Assembly (NCBI RefSeq): GCF_001865575.2
Contig: NZ_CP017562.2
Coordinates: forward strand, 1,798,001-1,862,000
DNA from: Paraburkholderia sprentiae WSM5005
Lineage (GTDB): Bacteria; Pseudomonadota; Gammaproteobacteria; Burkholderiales; Burkholderiaceae
Length of the DNA: 64,000 nucleotides
Direction: 5' to 3'
Shown: positions 27,198-36,438 of the stretch, one piece after another
How positions within the stretch are numbered: the first letter of the stretch is position 1
Layout of the letters: each line of letters opens with the position of its first letter
Notes under the pieces: model-generated
Database searches by the model: none
Told to the model about the DNA's origin: nothing
Seen by the model: only the letters and a program-made list of their open reading frames with translations
Position numbers and translations under genes: made by a program

Positions 27198-28115
27198 ATG
27201 ACTGACAACATGATCTACAAGCACGAGCACTCGTTTCTCGGCAGTTCGCACGACGAAAACGCACGCCGGACCCGTTCCGTCGTCGCACTCACCCTTGCGA
27301 TGATGGTCGGCGAAATCGCGGCCGGCTACATGACCGGCTCGATGGCGCTGCTCGCCGATGGCTTCCACATGGCGACGCACGCCGGCGCGCTGGGAATTGC
27401 GGCGCTCGCGTATGCGTTTGCGAGACGCAACGCGGCAAACCGCGCTTTCAGCTTCGGGACCGGAAAAGTGGGCGAGCTTGCCGGCTTCGCTTCGGCGTTG
27501 ATTCTCGCGCTGGTGTCGCTGGGCATCGGCATCGAATCGGCGTTCCGGCTCATCCATCCCACCGGTGTCGCGTTCGGGCAAGCAGCGGTGATTGCGGCGA
27601 TCGGGCTGGTCGTGAACATCGTCAGCGCGTTGCTGTTGTCGGGCGGCCATGCGCACCATGGGCATCACGATCACGACCATCATCACGGCCATGCGCACGG
27701 GTCCGACAACAACCTGCGCTCCGCCTACGTGCACGTGCTCGCCGATGCGCTGACCTCGGTGCTGGCGATCGTGGCCCTGCTGGCCGGCCGCTATCTCGAG
27801 TGGGTGTGGCTGGACCCGCTGATGGGCATCGTCGGTTCAATCGTCATCGCGCGCTGGGCGTGGACGCTGATGCGCGACACGGCCAGCGTGCTGCTCGATA
27901 AAACCGACGAGCATGTTGCCGGCGAAATCCGCGAAATCCTCGGTTCGCACGGCGACGCCGAAATCGCCGATCTGCACGTCTGGCAGATCGGCCCGGAAGC
28001 GCGAGCCGCGATCGTCAGTGTTCGCACGCACGGCGGCGTCACCGCGGAGACGATCCGCGCGCGGCTCGCGCAAGTGCACGAGGTCACGCATCTGACGGTC
28101 GAAGCGGCGTCATAA
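27198..28115 (+). CDS. dmeF: DmeF-type cation diffusion facilitator exporter
   Basis: 305-aa inner-membrane exporter with six membrane helices (about 30-215) and a cytoplasmic C-terminal domain (about 215-300, DLHVWQIGPEARAAIVSV). Metal-site residues appear in LLADGFHMATHAG (second helix) and HVLADALTSV (fifth helix). A very His-rich loop lies between helices four and five (HAHHGHHDHDHHHGHAHG). The family exports divalent ions by proton antiport; DmeF members favour cobalt and nickel. The ATG at 27198 gives MTDNMIYKHEHSF. A repressor would be expected upstream, but only a fragment is visible. Confidence 0.9.
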   Translation: MTDNMIYKHEHSFLGSSHDENARRTRSVVALTLAMMVGEIAAGYMTGSMALLADGFHMATHAGALGIAALAYAFARRNAANRAFSFGTGKVGELAGFASALILALVSLGIGIESAFRLIHPTGVAFGQAAVIAAIGLVVNIVSALLLSGGHAHHGHHDHDHHHGHAHGSDNNLRSAYVHVLADALTSVLAIVALLAGRYLEWVWLDPLMGIVGSIVIARWAWTLMRDTASVLLDKTDEHVAGEIREILGSHGDAEIADLHVWQIGPEARAAIVSVRTHGGVTAETIRARLAQVHEVTHLTVEAAS

Positions 28116-28155
28116 CGGCTGCGTTCCAGCGAAAGCACGGCGCAACCAAAACAAA

Positions 28156-28195
28156 GGGCCGGCGTGTCTCGACGACACGCCGGCCCTGCTGCTTT
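28156..28195. terminator. Bidirectional rho-independent-type terminator
   Basis: Perfect 13-bp stem (GGGCCGGCGTGTC/GACACGCCGGCCC) with a 5-base loop, followed on the plus strand by TGCTGCTTTT and on the minus strand by TTTGTTTT. It lies between the convergent dmeF and pcaF genes and can serve both. Confidence 0.9.
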
Positions 28196-28268
28196 TGACT
28201 ATTCAGCTTGCGCCGAGACCCGCAAACATAGCGCGAGGACGGAACCGCGCGCTAAGACAACGCTCGCA

Positions 28269-29471
28269 TCACACGCGCTCGATCGCGATCGCAATGCCCT
28301 GGCCGACGCCGATACACATCGTGCATATCGCGAAGCGGCCCTGCGTGCGTTGCAGCTGATACGTCGCGGTCGTCACGAGACGCGCGCCGCTCATGCCGAG
28401 CGGGTGGCCGAGCGCGATCGCGCCACCGTTCGGGTTCACGCGGGGATCGTCGTCGGCGACGCCGAGGGCGCGCAGCACCGCGATGCCTTGCGAGGCGAAC
28501 GCTTCGTTCAGCTCGATCACATCGAACTGGTCGATCGTCATGCCCAGACGCGCGAGCAGCTTCTGCGTCGCGGGTGCCGGACCCATGCCCATCACGCGCG
28601 GGTCCACGCCGGCCGTCGCGATGCCGAGCACGCGGGCGCGCGGCGTCAGCCCAAAGCGCTGCGCGGTTGCTTCGTTCGCGAGCAGCAACCCGGCCGCGCC
28701 GTCGTTCACGCCCGACGCGTTACCGGCCGTGACCGTGCCGTCCGGACGCACGACGCCCTTCAGTTTCGCGAGGGTTTCGAGGCTCGTTTCGCGCGGATGC
28801 TCGTCCTGCGTGACCGTGATCGGATCGCCCTTCTTCTGGGCGATCGTCACGCCGACGATTTCCTGTGCGAGCGTGCCGTCGCGTTGCGCGCGTGCGGCCT
28901 TCTGCTGGCTGCGCAGCGCGAACGCGTCCTGGTCGGCGCGGCTGATGTTGTAGTCGGTCGCGACGTTTTCGCCGGTTTCCGGCATCGAGTCGACGCCGTA
29001 CAGCTTCTTCATCAGCGGGTTCACGAAACGCCAGCCGATCGTCGTGTCGTAAATCTCGGCCTGACGCGAAAACGCGGTCGGCGCCTTGCCCATCACGAAC
29101 GGTGCGCGGCTCATGCTTTCGACGCCGCCGGCGATCATCAGCGCGGCCTCGCCCGACTTGATCGCGCGCGCGGCGATGCCGATCGCATCCATGCCCGAGC
29201 CGCACAGGCGGTTGACCGTCGAACCCGGCACGTCCTTCGGCAAGCCCGCGAGCAGCAGCGACATGCGCGCGACGTTGCGGTTGTCGTCACCGGCCTGGTT
29301 CGCGCAGCCGTAGATCACGTCGTCGATCGCGGTCCAGTCGACGTTCTTGTTGCGCTCCATCAACGCCTTGAGCGGCACCGCGCCCAGGTCGTCGGCGCGC
29401 ACCGACGACAGCGAACCCGCATAGCGGCCAATGGGGGTGCGAATCGCGTCGCACAGGAATGCTTCGGTCAT
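28269..29471 (-). CDS. pcaF: 3-oxoadipyl-CoA thiolase
   Basis: 400-aa thiolase, the usual length. Catalytic residues: Cys90 (NRLCGSGMDA), His356 (GHPLGMSGAR) and Cys386 (CTMCIGVGQG). The start MTEAFLCDAIRTPIGRYAGSLS and FAICTMCIGVGQG closely match the PcaF/PaaJ branch, which splits 3-oxoadipyl-CoA into succinyl-CoA and acetyl-CoA at the end of the beta-ketoadipate pathway. GGAGA precedes the ATG. pcaIJ are not adjacent. It stands as a single gene, with possible IclR-type boxes in its promoter. Confidence 0.93.
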   Translation of the reverse strand: MTEAFLCDAIRTPIGRYAGSLSSVRADDLGAVPLKALMERNKNVDWTAIDDVIYGCANQAGDDNRNVARMSLLLAGLPKDVPGSTVNRLCGSGMDAIGIAARAIKSGEAALMIAGGVESMSRAPFVMGKAPTAFSRQAEIYDTTIGWRFVNPLMKKLYGVDSMPETGENVATDYNISRADQDAFALRSQQKAARAQRDGTLAQEIVGVTIAQKKGDPITVTQDEHPRETSLETLAKLKGVVRPDGTVTAGNASGVNDGAAGLLLANEATAQRFGLTPRARVLGIATAGVDPRVMGMGPAPATQKLLARLGMTIDQFDVIELNEAFASQGIAVLRALGVADDDPRVNPNGGAIALGHPLGMSGARLVTTATYQLQRTQGRFAICTMCIGVGQGIAIAIERV

Positions 29472-29679
29472 GGGATGTCTCCAGTTGAGATGCTGCGTGC
29501 GCTGTGCCGCGCGCCGGGTTTACACCGATGACGCCGGTTCGATGCGCTGCGGCATCGGGTGGCCAACGGCCGCGGGCGGGAAGCTGCACATGAAGGCGGC
29601 GCGGCGGCCCTCACGTCGGACCAGCTTAGCGCAGGATCGTGAACGATGGGCTTCGGCTCGACGACTCGCCCGGCCTTGT

Positions 29680-29713
29680 GTTCTATACACGAACGTCCGG
29701 TCATATATCGAAC
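29680..29713 (-). promoter_or_regulatory. PcaR/IclR-type binding boxes upstream of pcaF
   Basis: On the minus strand the sequence holds GTTCGATATATGA followed by GTTCGTGTATAGAAC, the latter itself an inverted repeat (GTTC-n7-GAAC). Both resemble the box described for Pseudomonas PcaR, GTTCGATAATCGCAC. They lie about 210-240 bases ahead of the pcaF start. The rest of the 336-base gap (29472-29807) holds no gene I can support. Confidence 0.45.
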
Positions 29714-29807
29714 AAAACAGGCTCGATGATAGGCGTGGCCGCGAAAGCATGTCAAGCACAGCCGCAGCCGTGCCGGGCGACACCAGGGGATACGCGGAGA
29801 GCGGATT

Positions 29808-30788
29808 TCAGCGAACCTGGATTCCCTCATCGGCGATGTAGCCGCGGATCACCTCCGCGAAACTGCGCTCGGCCGCAAGCCCGAGCCGTTCGGCGCGCGA
29901 TGTATCCCACGCACCGGGCCAACTGCCGACGATCTGCTCGATGCGCTCGTCGGGCTGCCGTACGATGCGGCTCGCCACCGCATCGCCCGCGACCTCGCGC
30001 AGTGCCGCGATCATTTCGTCGACGCTGACCGACAGGCCCGGCAGGTTCAGCACGCGCTGCTTGCCGAGCGCGGCGCCCTCGAGTTCGAGGCCGGCGATCA
30101 GGCTGTCGATCGCCTTGCGCGGCGACAGCAGCCATAGCCGCGTCGAACCCGCGACCGGACACACGGCCTCCTCGCCATTGAGCGGCTCGCGGATGATGCC
30201 ACTCGCAAACGACGAAGCCGCCGCATTCGGCCGCCCCGGCCGTACGCTGATGGTCGGCAGCCGCAATACCCGGCCGTCGACGAAACCGCGCCGCGAATAA
30301 TCGTTCAGCAGCAGTTCCGCGATCGCCTTTTGCGCGCCATACGACGACTGCGGGTTCAGCGCGGTGTCGTCCCGCACGACCGCAGGCAGATCGCCACCAT
30401 AGACCGCGACCGAACTGGTGAACACGACGCGCGGTCGGTGCCCGCGCTGACGGCAGACTTCGAGCAGCAGCCGCGACGCATCGAGATTGATGCGCATGCC
30501 GAGATCGAAGTCCGCCTCGGCCTGGCCGCTGACGATCGCGGCGAGATGAAAGATCGCCGACGTTTGAGCGTCGATCACGCGTTCGAGCACGCTGCGCTCC
30601 GCGATATCGCCGACTTCGGTGCGCACGCGCGCATCGCCGAAATCGTGGGCGCGCACGACGTCGAGCAGCACCAGCCCGGTAATCGCTTGCGGTGCGCCGT
30701 GCGCATCTTTCAGCGCGCCGCGCGCGAGCAGTTCGCGCGCGAGGCGCTGGCCGAGAAAACCGGCGCCGCCGGTGATGAGTACTTTCAT
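29808..30788 (-). CDS. denD: D-erythronate dehydrogenase
   Basis: 326-aa short-chain dehydrogenase/epimerase-fold enzyme. The NAD site is GGAGFLGQRL (7-16), with catalytic Tyr-x3-Lys as YGAQK and Ser in TSSVAVYGG. The neighbours define the substrate: DenD oxidises D-erythronate at C2 to a 2-oxo-tetronate in the pathway described for DUF1537 kinase clusters. It is the last gene of a six-gene minus-strand operon. Similarity to UDP-sugar epimerases is only fold-level. Confidence 0.88.
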   Translation of the reverse strand: MKVLITGGAGFLGQRLARELLARGALKDAHGAPQAITGLVLLDVVRAHDFGDARVRTEVGDIAERSVLERVIDAQTSAIFHLAAIVSGQAEADFDLGMRINLDASRLLLEVCRQRGHRPRVVFTSSVAVYGGDLPAVVRDDTALNPQSSYGAQKAIAELLLNDYSRRGFVDGRVLRLPTISVRPGRPNAAASSFASGIIREPLNGEEAVCPVAGSTRLWLLSPRKAIDSLIAGLELEGAALGKQRVLNLPGLSVSVDEMIAALREVAGDAVASRIVRQPDERIEQIVGSWPGAWDTSRAERLGLAAERSFAEVIRGYIADEGIQVR

Positions 30789-30801
30789 GATGACGTATCC
30801 G

Positions 30802-31620
30802 TCAGTGGTTGTCGGAAAGAGTCGACGCGCCGTCGAGATAAGGCTTCAGCCAGCCCAGCCCCGCCGAGGTCGCCGCGCGCGGCCGGTATTCGCAGCCGAT
30901 GTAGCCGTCGTAGCCGAGCGCATCGATCAGATCGAACAAGTACGGGTAGTTCAGTTCGCCGATGTCGGGCTCGTGCCGCTCCGGCACGCCGGCAATCTGG
31001 ATATGGCCGATGCCGGCCATATCGCGTTTGAGCTTGATCGCGAGATCGCCCTCGACGATCTGGCAGTGATAGCAATCGAACTGCACTTTCAGATTCGGCG
31101 CGCCCACTTCGGCGCAGATCGCCTGCGCGTCGTCTTGCCGATTGAGGAAATAGCCGGGTATGTCTCGCGTGTTGATCGGCTCGATCACGACCATGATCTG
31201 ATCGGCTTGCGCGGCCCGCGCGGCATAGGCGAGATTGTTCAGGTACACGTCGCGTTGCGTGTTGCGCTGCGTTTCGCCCGCCCGATCGCCGGCGATCAAC
31301 CCCGCCATCACATGCAGCTTGCGATTGCCGAGCACGCGCGCGTACTCGAGCGCCGTGTCGACGCCGCGGCGGAACTCGTCCTCGCGGCCCGGCAGCGATG
31401 CGAGGCCGCGCTCGCCGCCGTGCCAGTCGCCGGGCGGCGCATTGAACAGCGCCTGCGTGAGGCCGTGCGCGTCGAGCCGTGCCTTCAGTTCGTTCGCGCG
31501 GAACTCGTACGGAAACAGGAATTCGACCGCGTTGAAACGGTCGCGCGCGGCGGCGGCGAAACGGTCGAGGAACGCGTGTTCGTTGTACATCATCGACAGA
31601 TTGGCGGCGAAGCGAGGCAT
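30802..31620 (-). CDS. otnI: 2-oxo-tetronate isomerase (hydroxypyruvate isomerase family)
   Basis: 272-aa TIM-barrel protein of the xylose isomerase-like superfamily, subfamily hydroxypyruvate isomerase. Metal and substrate residues are in [24 protein letters not shown] and [12 protein letters not shown], and a Glu in GCEYRP. In tetronate pathways OtnI converts the 2-oxo to the 3-oxo acid before phosphorylation by OtnK. AAGGA precedes the ATG. It lies between otnC and denD. Confidence 0.9.
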   Translation of the reverse strand: MPRFAANLSMMYNEHAFLDRFAAAARDRFNAVEFLFPYEFRANELKARLDAHGLTQALFNAPPGDWHGGERGLASLPGREDEFRRGVDTALEYARVLGNRKLHVMAGLIAGDRAGETQRNTQRDVYLNNLAYAARAAQADQIMVVIEPINTRDIPGYFLNRQDDAQAICAEVGAPNLKVQFDCYHCQIVEGDLAIKLKRDMAGIGHIQIAGVPERHEPDIGELNYPYLFDLIDALGYDGYIGCEYRPRAATSAGLGWLKPYLDGASTLSDNH

Positions 31621-31680
31621 GGCGGCAGTTCCTTTAAGACAGTGCGATAAGGTGCGCGGCGTTCATCGGTCACGCCCCCG

Positions 31681-32343
31681 CTACCAGCGCGCGCCGAACG
31701 CGGCACATAGCGCTTCGATCGCGGCGGCGTCGAGCGGCGCGGGCCGCGGATTGGTCATCAGCCACAGGCGCGCGGTCTCCTCGAGTTCTTCGAGCACATA
31801 CGACGCATGCGCGACCGAGCGCTCCCACACCACCGGCCCCAGACGTTCGAGCAATACCGCGCGCACCCGATCGGCCAGCGCGGCGATCTGCGCGGCGACT
31901 TGCGGATCGCCCGGGCGTCGATAGCGAATCAGCGGTACATGTCCCACTTTCATCACGTAGTACGGCGTGATCGGCGGCAACACGTCCGCTTCGCTCCACA
32001 CGCCCGCGAGCGTCAACGCGACTAGATGCGTCGAATGGGTGTGGACGATGCCGCGCACGTCGGCGTTGCGTGCATAGATGCCGCGATGCAGCGCGAGCGT
32101 TTTCGACGGCTTGGCGCCCGACACCGCATGGCCATCCGCGTCGACCTTGGCGATGTCGGCGGGGTCGAGGCGGCCGAGGCACGCGTCGGTCGGCGTGATC
32201 AGCCAGCCGTCGTCGAGCCGCGCGCTGATGTTGCCGGCGCTGCCGACGGTATAGCCGCGCTGATACAGACTCGCGCCGACCGCGCAGATTTCCTCGCGCA
32301 CGCGCGCTTCGGTGGCGGTGTGAAGTGCCGGCGCGCCGCTCAT
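31681..32343 (-). CDS. otnC: 3-oxo-tetronate 4-phosphate decarboxylase, class II aldolase
   Basis: 220-aa class II aldolase/adducin fold protein. The zinc ligands His-x-His are in GIVHTHSTHLVAL and a later His is in YYVMKVGHVPLI. The phosphate loop is SAGNISARL. OtnC decarboxylates 3-oxo-tetronate 4-phosphate to dihydroxyacetone phosphate and CO2, which feeds glycolysis. Its start overlaps the otnK stop as ATGA, so it is translationally coupled. Confidence 0.9.
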   Translation of the reverse strand: MSGAPALHTATEARVREEICAVGASLYQRGYTVGSAGNISARLDDGWLITPTDACLGRLDPADIAKVDADGHAVSGAKPSKTLALHRGIYARNADVRGIVHTHSTHLVALTLAGVWSEADVLPPITPYYVMKVGHVPLIRYRRPGDPQVAAQIAALADRVRAVLLERLGPVVWERSVAHASYVLEELEETARLWLMTNPRPAPLDAAAIEALCAAFGARW

Positions 32344-33653
32344 TGCGAGGCTCCGTCGAGATGGCGCAGCGCCTTGTCGAAGAAGTCGGTCGTGCCGAAG
32401 TTGCCGGACTTCAGCGCAAGCGCGAGCGGCTCGGCGCCCGTCGTCGCCGTGGCCGGCACACCCGGATCGATCTGCGCGCCGATGCGCAGCATGTGCACGT
32501 CGAGCGCCTGCACGACCGCGCCCGAGGTCTCGCCGCCCGCGACGACGAACTTGCGCACGCCGAACTCGCGCAGGCCGCGCGCAATCGATGCCAACGTCAT
32601 CTCCACCAGATGCCCGGCCTCGTCGACGCCGAGTTCGCGCTGCACGGCCTGCACTTCGTCGGGCGATGCGGTCGCATAGATCAACACCGGCTCCGCGTGC
32701 ACGAAGCGCTGTTGCGCGAACGCGAGCGCCTCGCCGATGACGTCCTCGCCGCGCGCCGCCGCGAGCGGATCAATGCGGAACGCGGGCCGCGTCGCGCACC
32801 ATGCGGCGACCTGCGCGTTGGTCGCTTTAGACGCACTGCCCGCGAGCACCGCCGACAAACCTTCGACACGCGGCAATTGCGCGGCATGGCTCGGCTTGCC
32901 GAGCAGACCCGCGCGCCGGAAGTTGGCCGGCAAGCCGAGCGCGACGCCCGAGCCGCCCGTGATCAGCGCGAGGTCCGCGCAGGCCGCGCCGAGCGTGTGC
33001 AGATCGGCGTCGGACACCGCGTCCGCAATCGCGATGCGCACGCCGTCGGCGCGCAATGCGTCGAATGCGGCGCGCACGCCCGCGTCGCCTTGTGTGAGTG
33101 CGTCGTAACGCACGAGTCCGACCTTCGATCGAGTTTGCCGCTGCAGCACGCGCACGAGGTTCGCGTCGCGCATCGGCGTCAGCGGATGGTTTTCCATGCC
33201 CGACTCGTTGAGCAGCGCATCGCCGACGAACAGATGACCGCGAAAAATCGTGCGGCCGTTCTCGGGAAACGCGGGACAGGCGATCGTCAACGACGCGCGC
33301 TCGGCGAACTCGACGCACAGCGCATCGAGCAACGCATCGGTTACCGGGCCGATATTGCCCGCATCGGTCGAATCGAAGGTCGAGCAGTACTTGAAGAAGA
33401 ATTGCCGGCAGCCTTGCGCGCGCAGCCAGGCGAGCGCGGCCAGCGATTGCGCGACCGCGTCGGCGGCGGGGATCGTGCGCGACTTCAGCGCGACGACGAG
33501 CGCGTCCGCGTCGAGTGCTTCGCCAGATGCGGGTACGCCGATCGTCTGCACGGTACGCATGCCGCCGCGCACGAGCATGTTGGCGAGATCGGTGGCGCCG
33601 GTGAAATCGTCGGCGATGCAGCCGAGCAACGCGGGGTTCGTTCGAGCCGTCAT
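32340..33653 (-). CDS. otnK: 3-oxo-tetronate kinase (DUF1537/OtnK)
   Basis: 437-aa acid-sugar kinase of the DUF1537 family. The N-terminal domain starts LGCIADDFTGATDLANMLV, the family's signature acid-sugar site. The C-terminal nucleotide domain has VVAGGETSGAVVQAL and the final GNFGTTDFFDKAL. It phosphorylates 3-oxo-tetronates at C4 with ATP. A much longer open frame to 34385 reads through the next gene antisense-like and is rejected. Coupled to otnC by a 4-base overlap. Confidence 0.92.
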   Translation of the reverse strand: MTARTNPALLGCIADDFTGATDLANMLVRGGMRTVQTIGVPASGEALDADALVVALKSRTIPAADAVAQSLAALAWLRAQGCRQFFFKYCSTFDSTDAGNIGPVTDALLDALCVEFAERASLTIACPAFPENGRTIFRGHLFVGDALLNESGMENHPLTPMRDANLVRVLQRQTRSKVGLVRYDALTQGDAGVRAAFDALRADGVRIAIADAVSDADLHTLGAACADLALITGGSGVALGLPANFRRAGLLGKPSHAAQLPRVEGLSAVLAGSASKATNAQVAAWCATRPAFRIDPLAAARGEDVIGEALAFAQQRFVHAEPVLIYATASPDEVQAVQRELGVDEAGHLVEMTLASIARGLREFGVRKFVVAGGETSGAVVQALDVHMLRIGAQIDPGVPATATTGAEPLALALKSGNFGTTDFFDKALRHLDGASQ

Positions 33654-33667
33654 GACCCGCCCCTCGC

Positions 33668-34558
33668 CTATTGCTTCGCCGGCAATTCGATGCCGGGAAA
33701 AATCTTCACGACCGCCGAGTCGTCTTCGCCACCGTGGCCCGCCGTCGACGCCATCATGAACATCTGATGCGCTGCCGCCGACAGCGGCAGCGGAAATTTC
33801 GTGCGACGCGCGGTATCGAGCACGAGGCCCAGGTCCTTCACGAAAATATCGACCGCCGACAGCGGCGTGTAATCGCCCGCGAGAATATGCGGCACGCGGT
33901 TTTCGAACATCCACGAATTGCCCGCGCTGTGCGTAATCACGTCGTACAGCGCGTCCGGGTCGACGCCTTCGCGAAGGCCGAGCGCGAGCGCCTCGGCGGC
34001 CGCCGCGATATGCACGCCGGCCAGCAGCTGGTTGATGATCTTCACCTTCGAGCCCACGCCATGCGCGTCGCCGAGCCGATACACCTTGCCGGCGATCGCG
34101 CCGAGCACGTCCTCGCACGCCGCGTAAGCGGTTGCTGGACCGGACGTCATCATCGTCATTTCGCCCGACGCGGCGCGCGCCGCGCCGCCCGACACCGGCG
34201 CATCGAGCATCAGCAGACCGGCCGCCTCGACGCGCTTGCCGAGATCGCTCGCGAATTCCGGCGCGACCGTAGCACTCGAGATCACGACGCCGCCCGGCTT
34301 CATCGCCGCGAGCGCGCCTTGCTCGCCAAACAGTACGGCTTCGGTCTGCGCCGCATTCACGACCAGCGTGATCACGACCTCGCAATGCGCGCCGAGATCC
34401 GAGGGCGTCGCACAGCCGACGCCACCTTCATCGACGAACGCCTGCAGCACGTCGCGCCGCAAGTCGCATGCGTGGACCTTGAAGCCCGCGCGCAACAGCG
34501 AGCGCGCGACGCCGAGCCCCATGGCCCCCAAACCAATGACACCGACATTTCTCGACAT
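33668..34558 (-). CDS. ltnD: L-threonate dehydrogenase
   Basis: 296-aa beta-hydroxyacid dehydrogenase. The NAD site is GVIGLGAMGLGVARSLLRAGF (6-26), with the substrate motif DAPVSGGAARAASGEM and catalytic Lys in KIINQLLAGVHIAAAAEAL. In LtnD clusters the enzyme oxidises L-threonate at C2, giving the 2-oxo acid that OtnI/OtnK/OtnC process. It is the first enzyme gene of the operon, just after the GntR gene. GAGGT precedes the ATG. Confidence 0.9.
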   Translation of the reverse strand: MSRNVGVIGLGAMGLGVARSLLRAGFKVHACDLRRDVLQAFVDEGGVGCATPSDLGAHCEVVITLVVNAAQTEAVLFGEQGALAAMKPGGVVISSATVAPEFASDLGKRVEAAGLLMLDAPVSGGAARAASGEMTMMTSGPATAYAACEDVLGAIAGKVYRLGDAHGVGSKVKIINQLLAGVHIAAAAEALALGLREGVDPDALYDVITHSAGNSWMFENRVPHILAGDYTPLSAVDIFVKDLGLVLDTARRTKFPLPLSAAAHQMFMMASTAGHGGEDDSAVVKIFPGIELPAKQ

Positions 34559-34630
34559 GCGTGACCTCTAAGGATTGGTGCGGCATTCGTGGGTTCGCGC
34601 GCGTCGCCATCACCGCGCGCACTCGGCGCG

Positions 34631-35335
34631 TCAGACGATGCCCGCCTCGGCAAGCCGCCGCGCCGCGTTGTACAGATGCGTCTGCGCGGCGATGCGTGCC
34701 GCCATCGGATCGCTGCCACGAATCGCCGCGGCAATCGCCGCGTGCTCGTCGCGCACCTGCCGCGAGAAGTCCTCGCGCAGCGCCTCGTTGCGGCGCGTAA
34801 CGAGCGTGCCCGCTTCAAGGTACTGATTGAGGAAACTCAACGTCTTCAGCAAATAGGGATTGCCCGTCGCCGCCGCGATCGCCCGATGAAAGGCGACGTC
34901 TTCGGCGACGCCGTCTTCGCCGTCGGCGACCGCCCGTTCGATGCGCTCGAGCGCGGCGTCGATCGCCGCCATGTCGGCGTCGCTGCGGCGCATCGCGGCT
35001 TCCGACGCGACCTCCGCCTCGATCGCGCGGCGCAGCGCGAGGATCTGCACGACCGAGCCCGGTTCGACGGCTTCCGCATAGTCGATCCGCAACGGGCGGA
35101 TCGCGCCGTGCCCGGCGACGAACACGCCACTACCCTGGCGCGGCTCGACCACCCCCTCGTTCTTCAGCCGCGACAGCGCCTCGCGAATCACCGTGCGGCT
35201 CACACCGAACTGTTGCGCGAGCACGGCTTCGGTCGGCAGCCTGGCGCCACGCGCGAAGGTGCCCTTGTCGATCTGTTTCAGCAGTTGCTGCGCGACGGTG
35301 TCGCTCATCGCACGCGCGGGAATCTTGTCGAACAT
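34631..35335 (-). CDS. GntR/FadR-type regulator of the tetronate operon
   Basis: 234-aa protein. It has a winged HTH (about 10-75, GARLPTEAVLAQQFGVSRTVIREALSRL) and a C-terminal FCD ligand domain (about 95-220) with metal-site His in DVAFHRAIAAATGNPYL. It is first in the operon, so it is likely autoregulated and responsive to an acid sugar or its 2-oxo product. I take the ATG of MFDKIPARAMSDTVA; the upstream frame extension crosses the promoter region. Confidence 0.88.
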   Translation of the reverse strand: MFDKIPARAMSDTVAQQLLKQIDKGTFARGARLPTEAVLAQQFGVSRTVIREALSRLKNEGVVEPRQGSGVFVAGHGAIRPLRIDYAEAVEPGSVVQILALRRAIEAEVASEAAMRRSDADMAAIDAALERIERAVADGEDGVAEDVAFHRAIAAATGNPYLLKTLSFLNQYLEAGTLVTRRNEALREDFSRQVRDEHAAIAAAIRGSDPMAARIAAQTHLYNAARRLAEAGIV

Positions 35336-35579
35336 GGTGAACCGGTGGGATGGGTTGCCGTGAAGTGATCTGGTTATCGGGTCATCATACAAATTTGAAG
35401 CGCGAATCGCATCCACGCAAACCCTAAGCTTGATGAAGGCCCAAGCGTCATTTGGCGAAATAGAAGGCTTAAGCTATCGTCTCGCCTTTGCGCCGCAACG
35501 CAAAACGCGGCTCCGCATCGAAACGAACGCGCGTCGCGCGTCCTTCGTGCGCACTTTTCCGACACCACGATCAAGGTCC

Positions 35580-36404
35580 ATGAGCAAAGCCCTGCCGCCG
35601 TCTTCCGTCGCGCCCGCCAACGCCGAACCGGCCCCGGAGAAACCGGGCGACTCGTACGTGCAGTCGTTCGCGCGGGGCCTCGCGGTCATCCGCGCATTCG
35701 ACGCGACGCGCCCCGAACAGACGCTCACCGACGTCGCCGCGGCGACCGGCCTCACGCGCGCCGGCGCGCGCCGGATCCTGCTCACCCTGCAAACGCTCGG
35801 CTACGTGGAAGCCGAGGGGCGCCTGTTCCGTCTGACGCCGAAGATTCTCGACCTCGGCTTCGCGTACCTGACCTCGATGCCGTTCTGGAATCTCGCCGAA
35901 CCGGTGATGGAGAGCCTGTCGGCGCAGGTGCACGAAAGCTGCTCGGCGGCCGTGCTCGATCGCACCGAGATCGTCTACGTGCTGCGGGTGCCGACTCACA
36001 AGATCATGACGATCAACCTGTCGATCGGCAGCCGCCTGCCCGCGTACTGCACGTCGATGGGCCGCGTGCTGCTCGCCTCGCTCGACGACGAGACGCTCGA
36101 CGCAACGCTGAACTCGACGCCGCTCTACGCGCACACGCCGCGCACCGTCACCGACAAGGAAGAGTTGAAGAAGTTGATCGAGCAGGTGCGACGCCAAGGG
36201 TGGGCGATCGTCGATCAGGAGCTCGAAGGCGGCCTGATTTCGCTGTCCGCGCCGATTCGCAATCGCCAAGGCCGTGTGATCGCCGCGATGAACATCAGCG
36301 GCAACGCGCAGCGCAATTCGGCCAAACAGATGGTGAAGGCGTTTCTGGAACCGCTGCAGCAAGCCGCGCAGACGGTCTCGGAGATGGTCGCGCGGCGGGG
36401 CTGA
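35580..36404 (+). CDS. IclR family regulator, PcaR-like
   Basis: 274-aa IclR protein with a winged HTH (about 25-85: SFARGLAVIRAF, LTDVAAATGLTRAGARRILLTLQTLGYV) and an effector domain (about 95-265: SMPFWNLAEPVMESLS, SIGSRLPAYCTSMGRVLLA). These stretches resemble PcaR/PobR-type activators of aromatic catabolism. AAGG lies before the ATG at 35580; the 50 residues upstream in frame are not IclR-like. It is divergent from the tetronate GntR and convergent with the M20 gene, so its target could be the distant pcaF boxes (inference). Confidence 0.85.
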   Translation: MSKALPPSSVAPANAEPAPEKPGDSYVQSFARGLAVIRAFDATRPEQTLTDVAAATGLTRAGARRILLTLQTLGYVEAEGRLFRLTPKILDLGFAYLTSMPFWNLAEPVMESLSAQVHESCSAAVLDRTEIVYVLRVPTHKIMTINLSIGSRLPAYCTSMGRVLLASLDDETLDATLNSTPLYAHTPRTVTDKEELKKLIEQVRRQGWAIVDQELEGGLISLSAPIRNRQGRVIAAMNISGNAQRNSAKQMVKAFLEPLQQAAQTVSEMVARRG

Positions 36405-36438
36405 CGAACCCGCGCCGCGCGGCGTTTGCTCCGATCGC

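Noticed and set aside
32325..33767. 480-aa plus-strand open frame opposite otnK
   Set aside because: Antisense of a clearly conserved kinase; composition is Arg/His-rich.
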